NCBI GenBank assembly: GCA_021792555.1
Contig: JAJYUL010000003.1
Span: 62,001 to 126,000 of the forward strand
Length of the DNA stretch: 64,000 bases
Direction: 5' to 3'
Origin: Pseudomonadota bacterium
Lineage (GTDB): Bacteria; Pseudomonadota; Gammaproteobacteria; Steroidobacterales; Steroidobacteraceae
Below the pieces are notes generated by a model that saw only the letters and a program-made list of their open reading frames with translations, searched no databases and had not been told where the DNA came from. The stretch's first letter is position 1, and the number at the start of each line of letters is the position of its first letter. The translations under genes were made by a program, and so were the position numbers. This document shows, piece by piece, positions 29,607-38,138 of the stretch.

Positions 29607-29989
29607 TGAACGTTGCAAACGAAGCAGTTGCCGGCCACGCGCCGCACGGCAGCCACGGGGCGCACGGCGCCCACGGCCCGACGCACAAGCAGTACGCGAT
29701 CGGCTTCGCGCTCGCCATCATTTTGACGGTGATCCCGTTCGCCCTGGTGATGAGCCACACGCTGGCCGCGACGCCGCTGGTGATCGCCGGCTTCGCGCTC
29801 GCGCAGATCGTGGTGCACGTCGTGTACTTCCTGCACGTCGACACCTCTGAGGAGAAGCGCTGGAATCTGATGGCGCTGCTGTACACCGCCGTGATGGTGT
29901 TCATCGTGCTCGGCGGCTCGCTGTGGATCATGCATCACCTGTACGTGAACATGGTGCCGCACGCGATGCACGGAGGGGTGTGGAAGTAG
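29606..29989 (+). CDS. cyoD: Cytochrome bo3 ubiquinol oxidase subunit IV
   Basis: 127 residues. A His/Gly/Ala-rich N-terminus is followed by three membrane helices, with the family pattern QIVVHVVYFLHVDTSEEKRWN. It is the last gene of the operon. No haem O synthase (cyoE) follows, unlike in E. coli cyoABCDE, so that gene must lie elsewhere. Confidence 0.95.
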   Translation: MNVANEAVAGHAPHGSHGAHGAHGPTHKQYAIGFALAIILTVIPFALVMSHTLAATPLVIAGFALAQIVVHVVYFLHVDTSEEKRWNLMALLYTAVMVFIVLGGSLWIMHHLYVNMVPHAMHGGVWK

Positions 29990-30013
29990 ACTGACCCCGA
30001 CTCGCGGACACGA

Positions 30014-30054
30014 CGCCCGGGCCGCCCTCGAGGGTGACCCGGGCGTTCGCTTTT
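30014..30054 (+). terminator. Intrinsic terminator after cyoABCD
   Basis: CGCCCGGG (30014-30021) pairs with CCCGGGCG (30038-30045), with a second small palindrome CCCTCGAGGG in the loop, followed by TTCGCTTTT. It lies 25 nt after the cyoD stop. Confidence 0.8.
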
Positions 30055-30187
30055 GGGGCTGCCCGGTGAGGGCGTTCCGAGCGCCCGAGAGCCCGCCGGG
30101 CCGAGGCCGTGCGGGCGGGCTCTGGCACCCCGGATGGCCGCAGCGTACGATGGGCAAAGCCGCCGCTGCGGCACCGGGGAGGCTCTC

Positions 30188-31219
30188 ATGGGTCGGTCAG
30201 TCGGCACAGGGCGTCGCGCGCGCAGCGGGAAGGCCCGCTTGGCTCGGGCTTTCCCACTGCTGCTCGCCCTGCCGGTGGCGCTTGCCGTTGCGGTTCGGTG
30301 CGCCCATGCCCGCGCCCTGAGCCCGCCGAGTGATGCCGCGGCGAGCGCAGCGGCGTCCCCGGCGGCCAAGGCCAAGCTTTCCAAGATCACGATCGAAGCC
30401 GCCAGGCTGCGCCGGCGGCTGCGTCACCAGGTGGACCACTTCGTCACCTCGGTGCTCGAGCAGCCGCCCTCGCGCGAGAGTCTGCTGCGCTGGGACAAGC
30501 CCGTCTGCCCGCTGGTCGTCGGGCTGCCGCGCAACATGGGCGATTTCATCCTCAGGCGGATCTCGCAGGCGGCCCGCGACGCGCACGCCCCGCTCGCCGG
30601 GCGGCACTGCGAGGCGAATCTGTTCATCGTCGTGACGCCGCATCCGGACCACGTGCTCAAGCAGTGGATGGCGCGCGATCCGCAGGTCAATACGCGCCAC
30701 GGCGTCGCGCCGCTCAACCGCTTCCTGCATTCCAGGCAGCCCGTGCGGGTCTGGTACAACGCGGTGCCGGGCTGCGCTGGGGGCCCCTCCCGCTCGGCCT
30801 CGAGCGCTCGCTCCGCAGTCAGCATGAACCTCTCGCCCGACAAGGGCACCGGGACCGCCAGCCCCAATGCCGGCATGGGGCCGGTGTACTGCCAGAACGG
30901 CATCGATACGCATCTCACTTATGGAGAGATTCGCTCCATCTCGTACGCGATCGTGGTCGCCGACACCCGCAAGCTGACACACGTGACGATCGGGCAGCTG
31001 GCCGATTACGTCAGTCTCGTCGGCCTCGCGGACATCCGGCCGCACGCCGAGGGCAGTGGGGCGCCGACGATCCTGCGGCTGTTTCGCGGGCCGGCGGCGC
31101 CCCAGGGCATGACGCCGTGGGACCGCGCGTTGCTCTATTCGCTCTACAACACGAGCCAGTCGGGCCGCCTACAGCTGACCAACATGGAGGTGATGATGAC
31201 CCGCCGCATCGCCCCCTGA
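30188..31219 (+). CDS. Exported protein of unknown function
   Basis: 343 residues. An Arg-rich N-terminus precedes a hydrophobic segment (about 21-38) that reads as a signal peptide or anchor, then a Ser/Ala-rich linker. The soluble domain contains KPVCPLVVGLPRNMGDFILRR, EANLFIVVTP and a C-terminal half with VVADTRKLTHVTIGQLADYVSLVGLADI. The pattern of a short structured domain with paired cysteines recurs in proteobacterial proteins of unknown role; I do not recognise a family name. GGGGAGG 5-6 nt upstream sets the ATG. It is a single gene after the cyo terminator. Confidence 0.8.
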   Translation: MGRSVGTGRRARSGKARLARAFPLLLALPVALAVAVRCAHARALSPPSDAAASAAASPAAKAKLSKITIEAARLRRRLRHQVDHFVTSVLEQPPSRESLLRWDKPVCPLVVGLPRNMGDFILRRISQAARDAHAPLAGRHCEANLFIVVTPHPDHVLKQWMARDPQVNTRHGVAPLNRFLHSRQPVRVWYNAVPGCAGGPSRSASSARSAVSMNLSPDKGTGTASPNAGMGPVYCQNGIDTHLTYGEIRSISYAIVVADTRKLTHVTIGQLADYVSLVGLADIRPHAEGSGAPTILRLFRGPAAPQGMTPWDRALLYSLYNTSQSGRLQLTNMEVMMTRRIAP

Positions 31220-31270
31220 GCCGGGGATGGCCTGCGCCCGCCGTGCGCAGACGGCTTGCCGGCTGCCCGG

Positions 31271-31790
31271 TCAGCCGCTCTGGAGCGCAAGGCTTGCCTC
31301 GTCCGATACCGCGGTCGCTAGGCGCACGCTGACCAGAATGATCGCCGGCCCGAGCGGACCGGACCACCCGAGCCGCTCATCGAGCACGAGCACGCCCAAG
31401 GCGGTGGCGATCACCGGATTGATGTACGTGACGATCGCGGTGCGCGCCGCGCCCGCCGGCCTGATCAGATAGAACATTGCCAGCATCGACAGCGCCGTGC
31501 ACAGCAGAGCGAGGACCGCCACCGAGCCGAGAGCCAGCGCGCCGGGCATGTGGCGGGGCGGGGTGAGCGCCGCCGGAAGGGCGAGCGCCACGCTGGCGCC
31601 GAGCCGCTCGCGTGCGCCGAACAGCCGCGCCACCGGCACCATGGTCAGCGGGACCGCCGAGCTGAGGATGCCGGCGAGCGACGAGGGGATCCGGCGCTCG
31701 CTCGCGGCGATGAGCGAGTAGGGGATCGCGAGCTCCAGAGAAGCGAAGGCGCACGCCGCCGCGGTGTGGGTGCGAAGCGCCCCGAGCGTC
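31271..31790 (-). pseudogene. EamA/DMT-family transporter remnant
   Basis: On the minus strand the last 170 or so codons encode recognisable EamA transporter sequence: SLELAIPYSLIAASERRIPSSLAG, then AMFYLIRPAGAARTAIVTY and INPVIATALGVLVLDERLG. The N-terminal half of the protein (the first EamA repeat) is missing, because rdgC and its promoter occupy that DNA. In addition, the stretch that normally joins the two repeats is shortened after RLFGARERLGA. No start codon with a ribosome site is found. I read it as a decayed, truncated gene. Confidence 0.7.
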
Positions 31791-31842
31791 CCGCGGCGCC
31801 AGGCGAGCGGCGCGGCAGGACGCAGCGCGGGGGCAGGGCCGG

Positions 31843-31848
31843 TATACT
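31843..31848 (+). promoter_or_regulatory. -10 candidate for rdgC
   Basis: TATACT preceded by GG, 28 nt before the rdgC ATG. No consensus -35 is seen. It lies just outside the end of the EamA remnant. Confidence 0.45.
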
Positions 31849-31876
31849 GCGCGACTTTTGCGCCCGCACTGCGATC

Positions 31877-32782
31877 ATGTGGTTTAAGAATCTCACCCTG
31901 TACCGGCTGCCGACGGACTGGAGTCTCTCGGCCGCCGATCTGGAGGCCGCCCTCGGGCGCTTCCCGCTGCAGCCCTGCAGCGCGCTGCAGATGCGCAGCC
32001 GCGGCTGGGTCGCCCCGTCGCCCTCCGGACGGCTGCTGCACACCGTCGGCACGCAGCATCTGCTCGCCCTCGGCATCGATCAGAAGTTGCTGCCGGCCTC
32101 TGTCATCCGTCAGGAAGCCGAGCGGCGCGCCGCCGAGCAGGCCGAGTCCCAGGGCTTTCCGGTCGGCCGCCGGCAGATGCGCGCCCTGAAGCTGCAGGTG
32201 GCCGATGAGCTGCGTGCGCGGGCGCTCACCCGGCGAACGCTCACACGCGCGTGGATCGACGCGAGCGGCGGCTGGCTCGTGGTCGACGCCGCGAGCGCCA
32301 CGCGGGCCGAGGAAGTGGTGGAGATGCTGCGCGATACCCTCGGCAGCCTGGCGGTGCAGATGTTCGACACCCAGCGCTCGGTGAGCGGCTCGATGGCCGC
32401 CTGGCTGCAGCGCGGCGCTCCCGGCGCATTCGCGCTCGAGCAGGATCTGCAGCTCGAATCCGCCGACGCTCTGAAGGCGACGGTGCGCTACCGGCACCAC
32501 CCGCTCGACGGAGCGGACATCCGCGCGCACCTGGCCGCAGGCAAGCGTCCGACCGAGCTCGGCCTTAGCTGGAACGGGCGGATCGCGTTCGTGCTGAGCG
32601 AGAAGCTGCACATCAAGCGCGTGCAGTTCCTCGAGCTCGCGCCCGAGCGCGAGGACGGCGGGCAGATCGATCCGCTCGAGCAGTTTGATCTGGACTTCAC
32701 CGTCATGGCCGGGGAGCTCGGCAAGCTGCTCGCGGACCTCAGCGGCGAGCTCGGCGGCGAGCTCGCGCGGGCGGCCGCCTAG
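31877..32782 (+). CDS. rdgC: Recombination-associated protein RdgC
   Basis: 301 residues, the normal RdgC length. It begins MWFKNLTLYRL as most RdgC proteins do and contains the conserved GWVAP, LPASVIRQ, FPVGRRQ and LGLSWNGRIAFVL.EKLHIKRV.FL segments. RdgC is a ring-shaped DNA-binding protein that antagonises RecA loading. It is convergent with the GST gene: the two stop codons share the palindrome CTAG at 32779-32782. Confidence 0.95.
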   Translation: MWFKNLTLYRLPTDWSLSAADLEAALGRFPLQPCSALQMRSRGWVAPSPSGRLLHTVGTQHLLALGIDQKLLPASVIRQEAERRAAEQAESQGFPVGRRQMRALKLQVADELRARALTRRTLTRAWIDASGGWLVVDAASATRAEEVVEMLRDTLGSLAVQMFDTQRSVSGSMAAWLQRGAPGAFALEQDLQLESADALKATVRYRHHPLDGADIRAHLAAGKRPTELGLSWNGRIAFVLSEKLHIKRVQFLELAPEREDGGQIDPLEQFDLDFTVMAGELGKLLADLSGELGGELARAAA

Positions 32783-33381
32783 GACGGCCGGGTCGCCGCG
32801 AGGGAGGCCCGCTCGCTGATGAGCGCGTACCAGGCCGCAAGGCGCGGCAGGCGCGCGCGCCAGCCCTCCTCCGCGAAGCGGAAGTCCAGGTACCCGAGCG
32901 CACAGGCGACGGAGATCGTGCCGATGTCGAAGACTCCCTCGAGCGAGTCGCGCTCGAGCGCCTCGAGCGCGGTGCGGATCTTCAGCCACTGTCCCTCGAT
33001 CCACTGCGCCCAGCGCAGCGGCTCGGGGCGCACGGCCTGCTCGTAGCGCACCAGCACGGCCGCATCCGTGATCCCATCGGCGAGCGCCTGGCGGGTGAGC
33101 GCGCGCCAGCGCGCCGGGCCCGCGGCGGGCCACAGCCGAGCGCCGCCGGCGAGTGCGTCCAGGTACTCGCAGATCACCGGCGAGTCATAAAGCGCCGCGC
33201 CCTCATCGGTGATGAGCGCCGGAATCTTCCCGAGCGGATTGTGCTGGCGCAGATCGGTGTGCGGGCTGACCGGCGAGAGGCTGATCTGCAGCAGCTCGAT
33301 GCGCTCGGCGAGGCCGAGCTCGAGCGCGCTGACGCGCACCTTGCGCGCGAACGGGGAAGCAGGGCTGAAGTAAAGCTTCAT
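32779..33381 (-). CDS. Glutathione S-transferase family protein
   Basis: 200 residues. N-terminal thioredoxin fold with LYFSPASPFARKVRVSALELGL (Ser near residue 7-9 as the likely catalytic residue) and the cis-Pro and glutathione-binding NPLGKIPALITDEGAALYDSPVICEYLD. A helical C-terminal domain follows. The closest described group appears to be YibF-like bacterial GSTs. It lies 43 nt downstream of ddl on the same strand and could be cotranscribed with it. Confidence 0.92.
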   Translation of the reverse strand: MKLYFSPASPFARKVRVSALELGLAERIELLQISLSPVSPHTDLRQHNPLGKIPALITDEGAALYDSPVICEYLDALAGGARLWPAAGPARWRALTRQALADGITDAAVLVRYEQAVRPEPLRWAQWIEGQWLKIRTALEALERDSLEGVFDIGTISVACALGYLDFRFAEEGWRARLPRLAAWYALISERASLAATRPS

Positions 33382-33424
33382 CGGGGTCCTCCGCAGCGGG
33401 GATGAGGCATGAACGGTGAGCCGA

Positions 33425-34525
33425 TCAGCGCGAGGCGCTGCGCTTGAGCGCGGTGCGGCGCCGGCCGCGCTCGATGGCCAGGTCGATGAGCCGGCTGACG
33501 AGCGCCGTGGGCGCCAGGCCCGAGAGCTCCCAGAGCTTCGGGTACATCGAGATGGCCGTGAACCCCGGCAGGGTGTTGATTTCGTTGACGAGCAGGGTCC
33601 CCTCGGGCGTGAGGAACAGATCCACCCGCGCCATCCCGTCGCACTCGAGCACCTCGAAGGCGCGTCCAGCCAGGGTCTTCGCCCGCGCGAGCTCATCGGG
33701 CGAGAGACGTGCCGGCAGCTCCAGACGCGCGCCGCTCTCATCGATGTACTTCGCCTCGTAGGAGTAAAACCCGTCCGGATGCCGCACCACGATCTCGCCG
33801 GCGACGGAGACGCAGGGCGGGTTGCCGCCCAGCACGGCCAGCTCGATCTCCCGCCCCGTGACGGCGGCCTCGATGAGCACTTTGTCATCGAACTGGAACG
33901 CGAAGCGCACCGCCTGCTCGAGGCCGGCCTGCTCGGCGACCTTGCGCACCCCGATCGAGGAGCCGGCATTGGCCGGCTTGGTGAATACGGGCAGGCCGAG
34001 CGCAGCGGTCTGCGCGAGCGCGGCGGGCGGATCGGCCTCGAAGCGCGCGCGGCGCAGCGTCACAAAATCGGCTACCGCGATGCCCGCCTCGCGCAGCAGC
34101 CGCTTGCTGACGTCCTTGTCCATGCCGACGGCCGAGCCGAGCACGCCTGCGCCGACGTACGGGATGCCGGTGAGCTCGAACAGCCCCTGCACGGTTCCGT
34201 CCTCGCCCATCGTGCCGTGCAGCACCGGGAAGATGACGTCGATGGAACGTTGCGACTCCGTGCGCGCGCCGATGGCGATGAGATCACTTGCCACGGGTGC
34301 GCCGTCCTCGATATGCACCAGGCGCGGGTCGCGTGCGCTCTGGAGCAGCCTGTCCGGGTCCTGCAGCAGCCAGCGTCCGCGCTTGTCGATGCCGATCAGC
34401 ACCGGCTCGAAGCGCGTGCGGTCGAGCGCCGCCAGCACGTTGCGCGCCGAGAGGATGGAAATCTCGTGCTCGGCCGATTGGCCGCCGAAGAGGATTGCAA
34501 CGCGGAGCTTTGCAGGGTCAGTCAT
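33425..34525 (-). CDS. ddl: D-alanine--D-alanine ligase
   Basis: 366 residues, ATP-grasp fold, making the D-Ala-D-Ala dipeptide for peptidoglycan. N-terminal FGGQSAEHEISILSARNV, the first signature HGTMGEDGTVQG, ATP-grasp segment KPANAGSSIGV, and C-terminal catalytic LVNEINTLPGFT are all present. At 366 residues it is the longer, DdlA-type form. It is not next to division or mur genes here; the neighbours are a GST and a broken gene. Confidence 0.95.
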   Translation of the reverse strand: MTDPAKLRVAILFGGQSAEHEISILSARNVLAALDRTRFEPVLIGIDKRGRWLLQDPDRLLQSARDPRLVHIEDGAPVASDLIAIGARTESQRSIDVIFPVLHGTMGEDGTVQGLFELTGIPYVGAGVLGSAVGMDKDVSKRLLREAGIAVADFVTLRRARFEADPPAALAQTAALGLPVFTKPANAGSSIGVRKVAEQAGLEQAVRFAFQFDDKVLIEAAVTGREIELAVLGGNPPCVSVAGEIVVRHPDGFYSYEAKYIDESGARLELPARLSPDELARAKTLAGRAFEVLECDGMARVDLFLTPEGTLLVNEINTLPGFTAISMYPKLWELSGLAPTALVSRLIDLAIERGRRRTALKRSASR

Positions 34526-34879
34526 GCGCGGGGCCGTGTGAGCATGGGGTGGTGAATGCGGGCCGGCGATGCGCGCCGAGCCGGTGTCGATGCGGGAACA
34601 AGCATAGCCGAAGCGCGCGGCGCGCGCTTCGGCGCCAGGGCGGCGCGCGCCCGATCCTGCGTGCGCAGGAGCGGCTCGCAGGCCTGCCGTCGGCCCGCAG
34701 ATGCTATGCTGCGGCGCGTGGCAGCGGAACCGCGCCGCATTGCGACGACGGACCGGCTGTCTCTCAACGGTCCGGCGCGGTGCGCGGCGCCGGGCAGCGC
34801 CAGAGCGCAGAGTGATCCGGTGCCGTGCGCACCGTGCTGTCGGATCGCAAGATTGAGCCAAGACGCTCGCACCACCGAA
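34526..34879. other. Intergenic stretch with a strong hairpin, no gene recognised
   Basis: About 350 nt between ddl and the transferase remnant. Its one clear structure is a perfect 12-bp stem with a GGC loop at 34607-34633 (GCCGAAGCGCGC and its complement), without a T-tract. No frame has both a ribosome site and recognisable sequence; part of it may be the decayed 5' region of the pseudogene that follows. Confidence 0.55.
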
Positions 34880-35440
34880 CGCCCGCCTGCCGCCCCGGTC
34901 CAGGTGAGCTACCTGGGCTATCTGGGCACCCTCGGGGCAAGCTGCATCGATTATCTCATCGCCGTCCGGTGCTCGTGCCGAGCGAGGCCGCGCGCGCCGG
35001 CATCGAGCCCGAGCGGCTCGTGTTCGGCGGCGCCGTGTCCCTGGAGGCGTATCTGGCGCGCTACCGCGCGGCGGATCTGTTCCTCGACACGTTGCCCTAC
35101 AACGCCGGCACGACCGCCTCGGATGCACTCGGGGCGGGACTGCCGGTGCTGACGCTTGTCGGGGAATCGTTCGCTGCGCGCATGGCTGCGAGCGTCGTGA
35201 CCGCCGCAGGGCTCCCTGAGCTCGTGGCCGCAGCCGCGCCGACGACGCGCGCCGCGCCTCGAGGCGCTCAGGGCCAGACTCGAGGCCGAGCGCGACCGCT
35301 GTGTCCTGTTCGACACGCCCGCCCTCACCGCTCACCTCGAATCGCTCTACGAGCAGATGTACGAGCGGCACCTTGCGGGGCTGCCCGCGCAGCATCTGTC
35401 CGCCCGCGAGCGGATCGAGCGGGACGGCCGCCGCTCTTGA
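34880..35440 (+). pseudogene. O-GlcNAc-transferase-like (GT41/SPINDLY) C-terminal remnant
   Basis: Three pieces of the GT41 catalytic C-terminus follow in order but in different frames: APVQVSYLGYLGTLGASCIDYLIA (from about 34890); then PSEAARAGIEPERLVFGG, RAADLFLDTLPYNAGTTASDALGAGLPVLT and SFAARMAASVVTAAGLPELV; then LEALRARLEAERDRCVLFDTPALTAHLESLYEQMYE, ending at the TGA at 35438. The roughly 100-residue stretch normally lying between the first two pieces is missing, and the TPR N-terminus is absent. At least two frame changes and one deletion make it non-functional. Confidence 0.8.
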
Positions 35441-35467
35441 GCCGCACGGCGGGGTGGGCGGGGGCGC

Positions 35468-35890
35468 TCAGAGCTTGAAGGTCGACAGCAGCAGGCTCGT
35501 TTCGGTGCTCGAGACCCCGGGCGTGCGACTGATGCGCGCCAGCACCCGGTCGAAGGACGCCAGGCTGTCGGCGCGCAGCTCCGCCACCAGATCCCAGCGG
35601 CCGTTGGTGCTGTAGAGGCTCGCGACCGCAGGGTCGCCCCGCAGCGTCCTGACGAGCGCATCCACCTGATTGCCCTCGGCCGCGATGGTCATGAAGGCGC
35701 GGATGTGCTGCTCGGCCACGTCGGGCTTCAGGCGCACCGTATAGCCGACGATGGTCCCGTCGGCTTCCAGCTTCGACATGCGGTTCTGAACCGTGCCGCG
35801 CGCCACGCCCAACTGCTTGGCGAGCGCGGCGATCGAGGTGCGCGCATTGGCGCGCAGCAGCGAAATGAGGCGGTGATCGAGATCGTCCAT
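35468..35890 (-). CDS. Lrp/AsnC-family transcriptional regulator
   Basis: 140 residues. N-terminal helix-turn-helix (LDHRLISLLRANARTSIAALAKQLGVARGTVQNRMSKLE) and a C-terminal RAM ligand-binding domain. It is divergent from ornithine cyclodeaminase and arginase, so it probably senses an amino acid of that pathway such as arginine or ornithine and controls the pair (inference). The ATG at 35890 opens directly with MDDLDHRLI, as in most members. Confidence 0.93.
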   Translation of the reverse strand: MDDLDHRLISLLRANARTSIAALAKQLGVARGTVQNRMSKLEADGTIVGYTVRLKPDVAEQHIRAFMTIAAEGNQVDALVRTLRGDPAVASLYSTNGRWDLVAELRADSLASFDRVLARISRTPGVSSTETSLLLSTFKL

Positions 35891-35928
35891 CGCGCCTCCG
35901 GGGCAGCGGCTGAGGGTCCATTCAGTTT

Positions 35929-35960
35929 ATCAAAATGCTCATCTACAGTGGCGTTTTGAT
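35929..35960. promoter_or_regulatory. Inverted repeat, candidate Lrp-type operator
   Basis: ATCAAAATGC (35929-35938) and GCGTTTTGAT (35951-35960) form a 10-bp inverted repeat with one mismatch and a 12-bp gap. It is in the AT-rich divergent region between the Lrp-type gene and ornithine cyclodeaminase. Partial repeats of TTTTGA recur at 35976-35981, which would allow cooperative binding. Confidence 0.5.
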
Positions 35961-36072
35961 CAATTAAGGCCGCAATTTTGACCTTTCTCTGGCTATTCTT
36001 TGGCTGCGGCGGCGTGGATCATGGTGCTGTGGCGGCGCAAAACAGGCGCCGCCGGCTGACAGGAGACGCATC

Positions 36073-37146
36073 ATGGTGGATTTCATCGGCACCCGCCGGG
36101 TTCAGGAACTCGTACGGGATCTGGGCACCGCTCCGTTCATCGCGGGCCTCGAGCGCGAGATCGAGGCGGACTATCGTCGCTGGAGCGAGTTAGAGAAATC
36201 CCCGCGCCACGCGACCCACTCGCCGCTCGGCGTCATCGAGCTGATGCCGGCCTCGGATGGCCGCCAGTATGCGTTCAAGTACGTCAATGGCCATCCGAAG
36301 AACACGGCCAAGGGCCTGCTCACCGTGATGGCCTTTGGAGTGCTGGCGGACGTGGAGACCGGCTATCCGCTGGCGCTCGCGGAGATGACGCTGACCACCG
36401 CACTGCGCACGGCGGCGACCTCGGTGGTGGCGGCCCGCGCGCTGGCGCGGCGGGACAGCCGGGTCATGGCGCTGATCGGCAACGGCTCGCAGTCGGAGTT
36501 TCAGGCGATCGCCTTCCATGATGCGCTCGGGGTGCGCGAGCTGCGCCTGTATGACGTCGACCCGCACGCCACCGACAAGCTGGTCGCGAATCTCGCGCGC
36601 GCGCAGCTGCCGGGGCTGCGAGTGGTGCGCTGCCGCTCGGCCGCCGAGGCGGCCGCTGGCGCGGACATCATCACCACCATCACCGCGGACAAGCGCAACG
36701 CCTTCATCCTGACGCCCGAGATGATCGCCCCGGGCATGCACCTGAATGCCGTGGGCGGGGACTGCCCGGGCAAGACCGAGCTGCACCCGGACATCCTGCG
36801 CCGCCCGGACGCGCGCGTGGTGGTGGAGTTCGAGCCGCAGTCGCGCGTCGAAGGGGAGATCCAGCAGATGCCGGCCGACTTCCCCGTGGTGGAGCTCACC
36901 CGCGTGCTCACCGAAGGCGCCGGTGGCCGCACCCGCGAGAGCGACGTGACCATTTTCGACTCGGTGGGATTTGCGCTCGAGGATTTCACGGCGCTGCGTT
37001 ACGTGTACCGGCTGCATCGCGAGCGGCGCGGTGAGCGCACGAGCATCGATCTGATTCCCGACCTACAGGACCCGAAGGATCTCTACGCCCTCATTGCCCG
37101 CCCGCGCGTGGTGCGCGAGCCCGTGCCGGAACTGCTCGAGGCGTGA
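36073..37146 (+). CDS. Ornithine cyclodeaminase
   Basis: 357 residues of the OCD/mu-crystallin family. It converts ornithine to proline and ammonia using bound NAD. The Rossmann motif is VMALIGNGSQSEFQA; the substrate region YVNGHPKNTAKGLLTVMAFGVL and the catalytic-region HLNAVGGDCPGKTEL match bona fide ornithine cyclodeaminases rather than the alanine or lysine variants. Together with the arginase encoded next it forms an arginine to ornithine to proline route. An AGGAGA site lies about 10 nt before the ATG. Confidence 0.93.
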   Translation: MVDFIGTRRVQELVRDLGTAPFIAGLEREIEADYRRWSELEKSPRHATHSPLGVIELMPASDGRQYAFKYVNGHPKNTAKGLLTVMAFGVLADVETGYPLALAEMTLTTALRTAATSVVAARALARRDSRVMALIGNGSQSEFQAIAFHDALGVRELRLYDVDPHATDKLVANLARAQLPGLRVVRCRSAAEAAAGADIITTITADKRNAFILTPEMIAPGMHLNAVGGDCPGKTELHPDILRRPDARVVVEFEPQSRVEGEIQQMPADFPVVELTRVLTEGAGGRTRESDVTIFDSVGFALEDFTALRYVYRLHRERRGERTSIDLIPDLQDPKDLYALIARPRVVREPVPELLEA

Positions 37147-37151
37147 AGCGC

Positions 37152-38126
37152 ATGAGCGTGCCGGGACGCACCGTCAGGCTGATCGGCGCGCCGACCGACG
37201 TCGGCGCCGCCGAATGCGGGGCCTCCATGGGGCCGGAGGCGCTGCGCGTTGCCGGGCTCGGGCGGGCGCTTGAGGGCCGCGGGCTCACCGTGATCGACCA
37301 GGGGAATCTCTCCGGTCCCGCCAATCCCTGCGAGGCGCCGCTCGGCGGTTACCGCAATCTCGCCGCGGTGCTCGAGTGGAACCGGCGGATCTACGCGGCC
37401 GTGGAGGAGTCCCTCGGCGCCGGCCACGTGCCGATCCTGCTCGGCGGCGACCACGCCCTCGCCATCGGCTCGTTGAGCGCCGTGGCGCGCCATTGCCGCG
37501 AGAGCGGCCGGAAGCTGCGCGTGCTGTGGCTCGATGCGCATGCGGATTTCAACACCGGGGAGCTCTCTCCGAGCGGCAACCTGCACGGCATGCCGCTTGC
37601 GTGCCTCTGCGGCCTCGGGCCGCGCTCGCTCACCGCACTCGGCGGGCACACCCCCGCCATCCATCCGCAATGGATCCGCCAGATCGGGGTGCGCAGCGTC
37701 GATGAGGGCGAGCGGCGCCTCGTGCATGAGCTCGCGGTCGAGGTGTTCGACATGCGCTACATCGACGAGATGGGCATGCGCGCCACGATGGAGCAGGCGC
37801 TCGCGGGGATCGACGCCGATACGCACCTGCACGTGAGCTTCGATGTGGACTTCCTCGACCCGGACATCGCCCCCGGAGTGGGCACGACGGTGCCGGGCGG
37901 CCCGACCTACCGGGAAGCGCAGCTGTGCATGGAGATGATCGCCGATACCCGTCAGGTCGGCTCGCTCGATGTGGTCGAGCTCAATCCCGCGCTCGATGTG
38001 CGCAACCGCACGGCCCGGCTCGCGGTGGATCTGCTCGAGTCGCTGTTCGGCAAGAGCACGCTCGTGCGCCGCCAGTCCCCAGGCCGACCGCTCGATGTGG
38101 TCGGCCCGCTCAGCGTGACGCGCTGA
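37152..38126 (+). CDS. rocF: Arginase
   Basis: 324 residues. It hydrolyses arginine to ornithine and urea. The binuclear Mn ligands are visible in GGDHA, DAHADFN and SFDVDFLDPD, with the substrate-binding SPSGNLHGMPLA and the C-terminal VVELNPALD. I use the ATG at 37152, which has GAGG about 10 nt upstream; a GTG at 37143 overlaps the preceding stop but is 1 nt from that site. It is cotranscribed with ornithine cyclodeaminase. Confidence 0.93.
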   Translation: MSVPGRTVRLIGAPTDVGAAECGASMGPEALRVAGLGRALEGRGLTVIDQGNLSGPANPCEAPLGGYRNLAAVLEWNRRIYAAVEESLGAGHVPILLGGDHALAIGSLSAVARHCRESGRKLRVLWLDAHADFNTGELSPSGNLHGMPLACLCGLGPRSLTALGGHTPAIHPQWIRQIGVRSVDEGERRLVHELAVEVFDMRYIDEMGMRATMEQALAGIDADTHLHVSFDVDFLDPDIAPGVGTTVPGGPTYREAQLCMEMIADTRQVGSLDVVELNPALDVRNRTARLAVDLLESLFGKSTLVRRQSPGRPLDVVGPLSVTR

Positions 38127-38138
38127 GGCGCCGGCGCG

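Noticed and set aside
26874-29618. Long antisense open frame (914 codons) across cyoABC
   Set aside because: The product is His/Asp/Arg-rich repetitive sequence mirroring membrane-helix codons of cyoABC; no domain recognised.
31271-33133. A 620-codon minus-strand frame as one long transporter gene
   Set aside because: Only the last 170 or so codons are EamA-like; the rest is antisense to rdgC.
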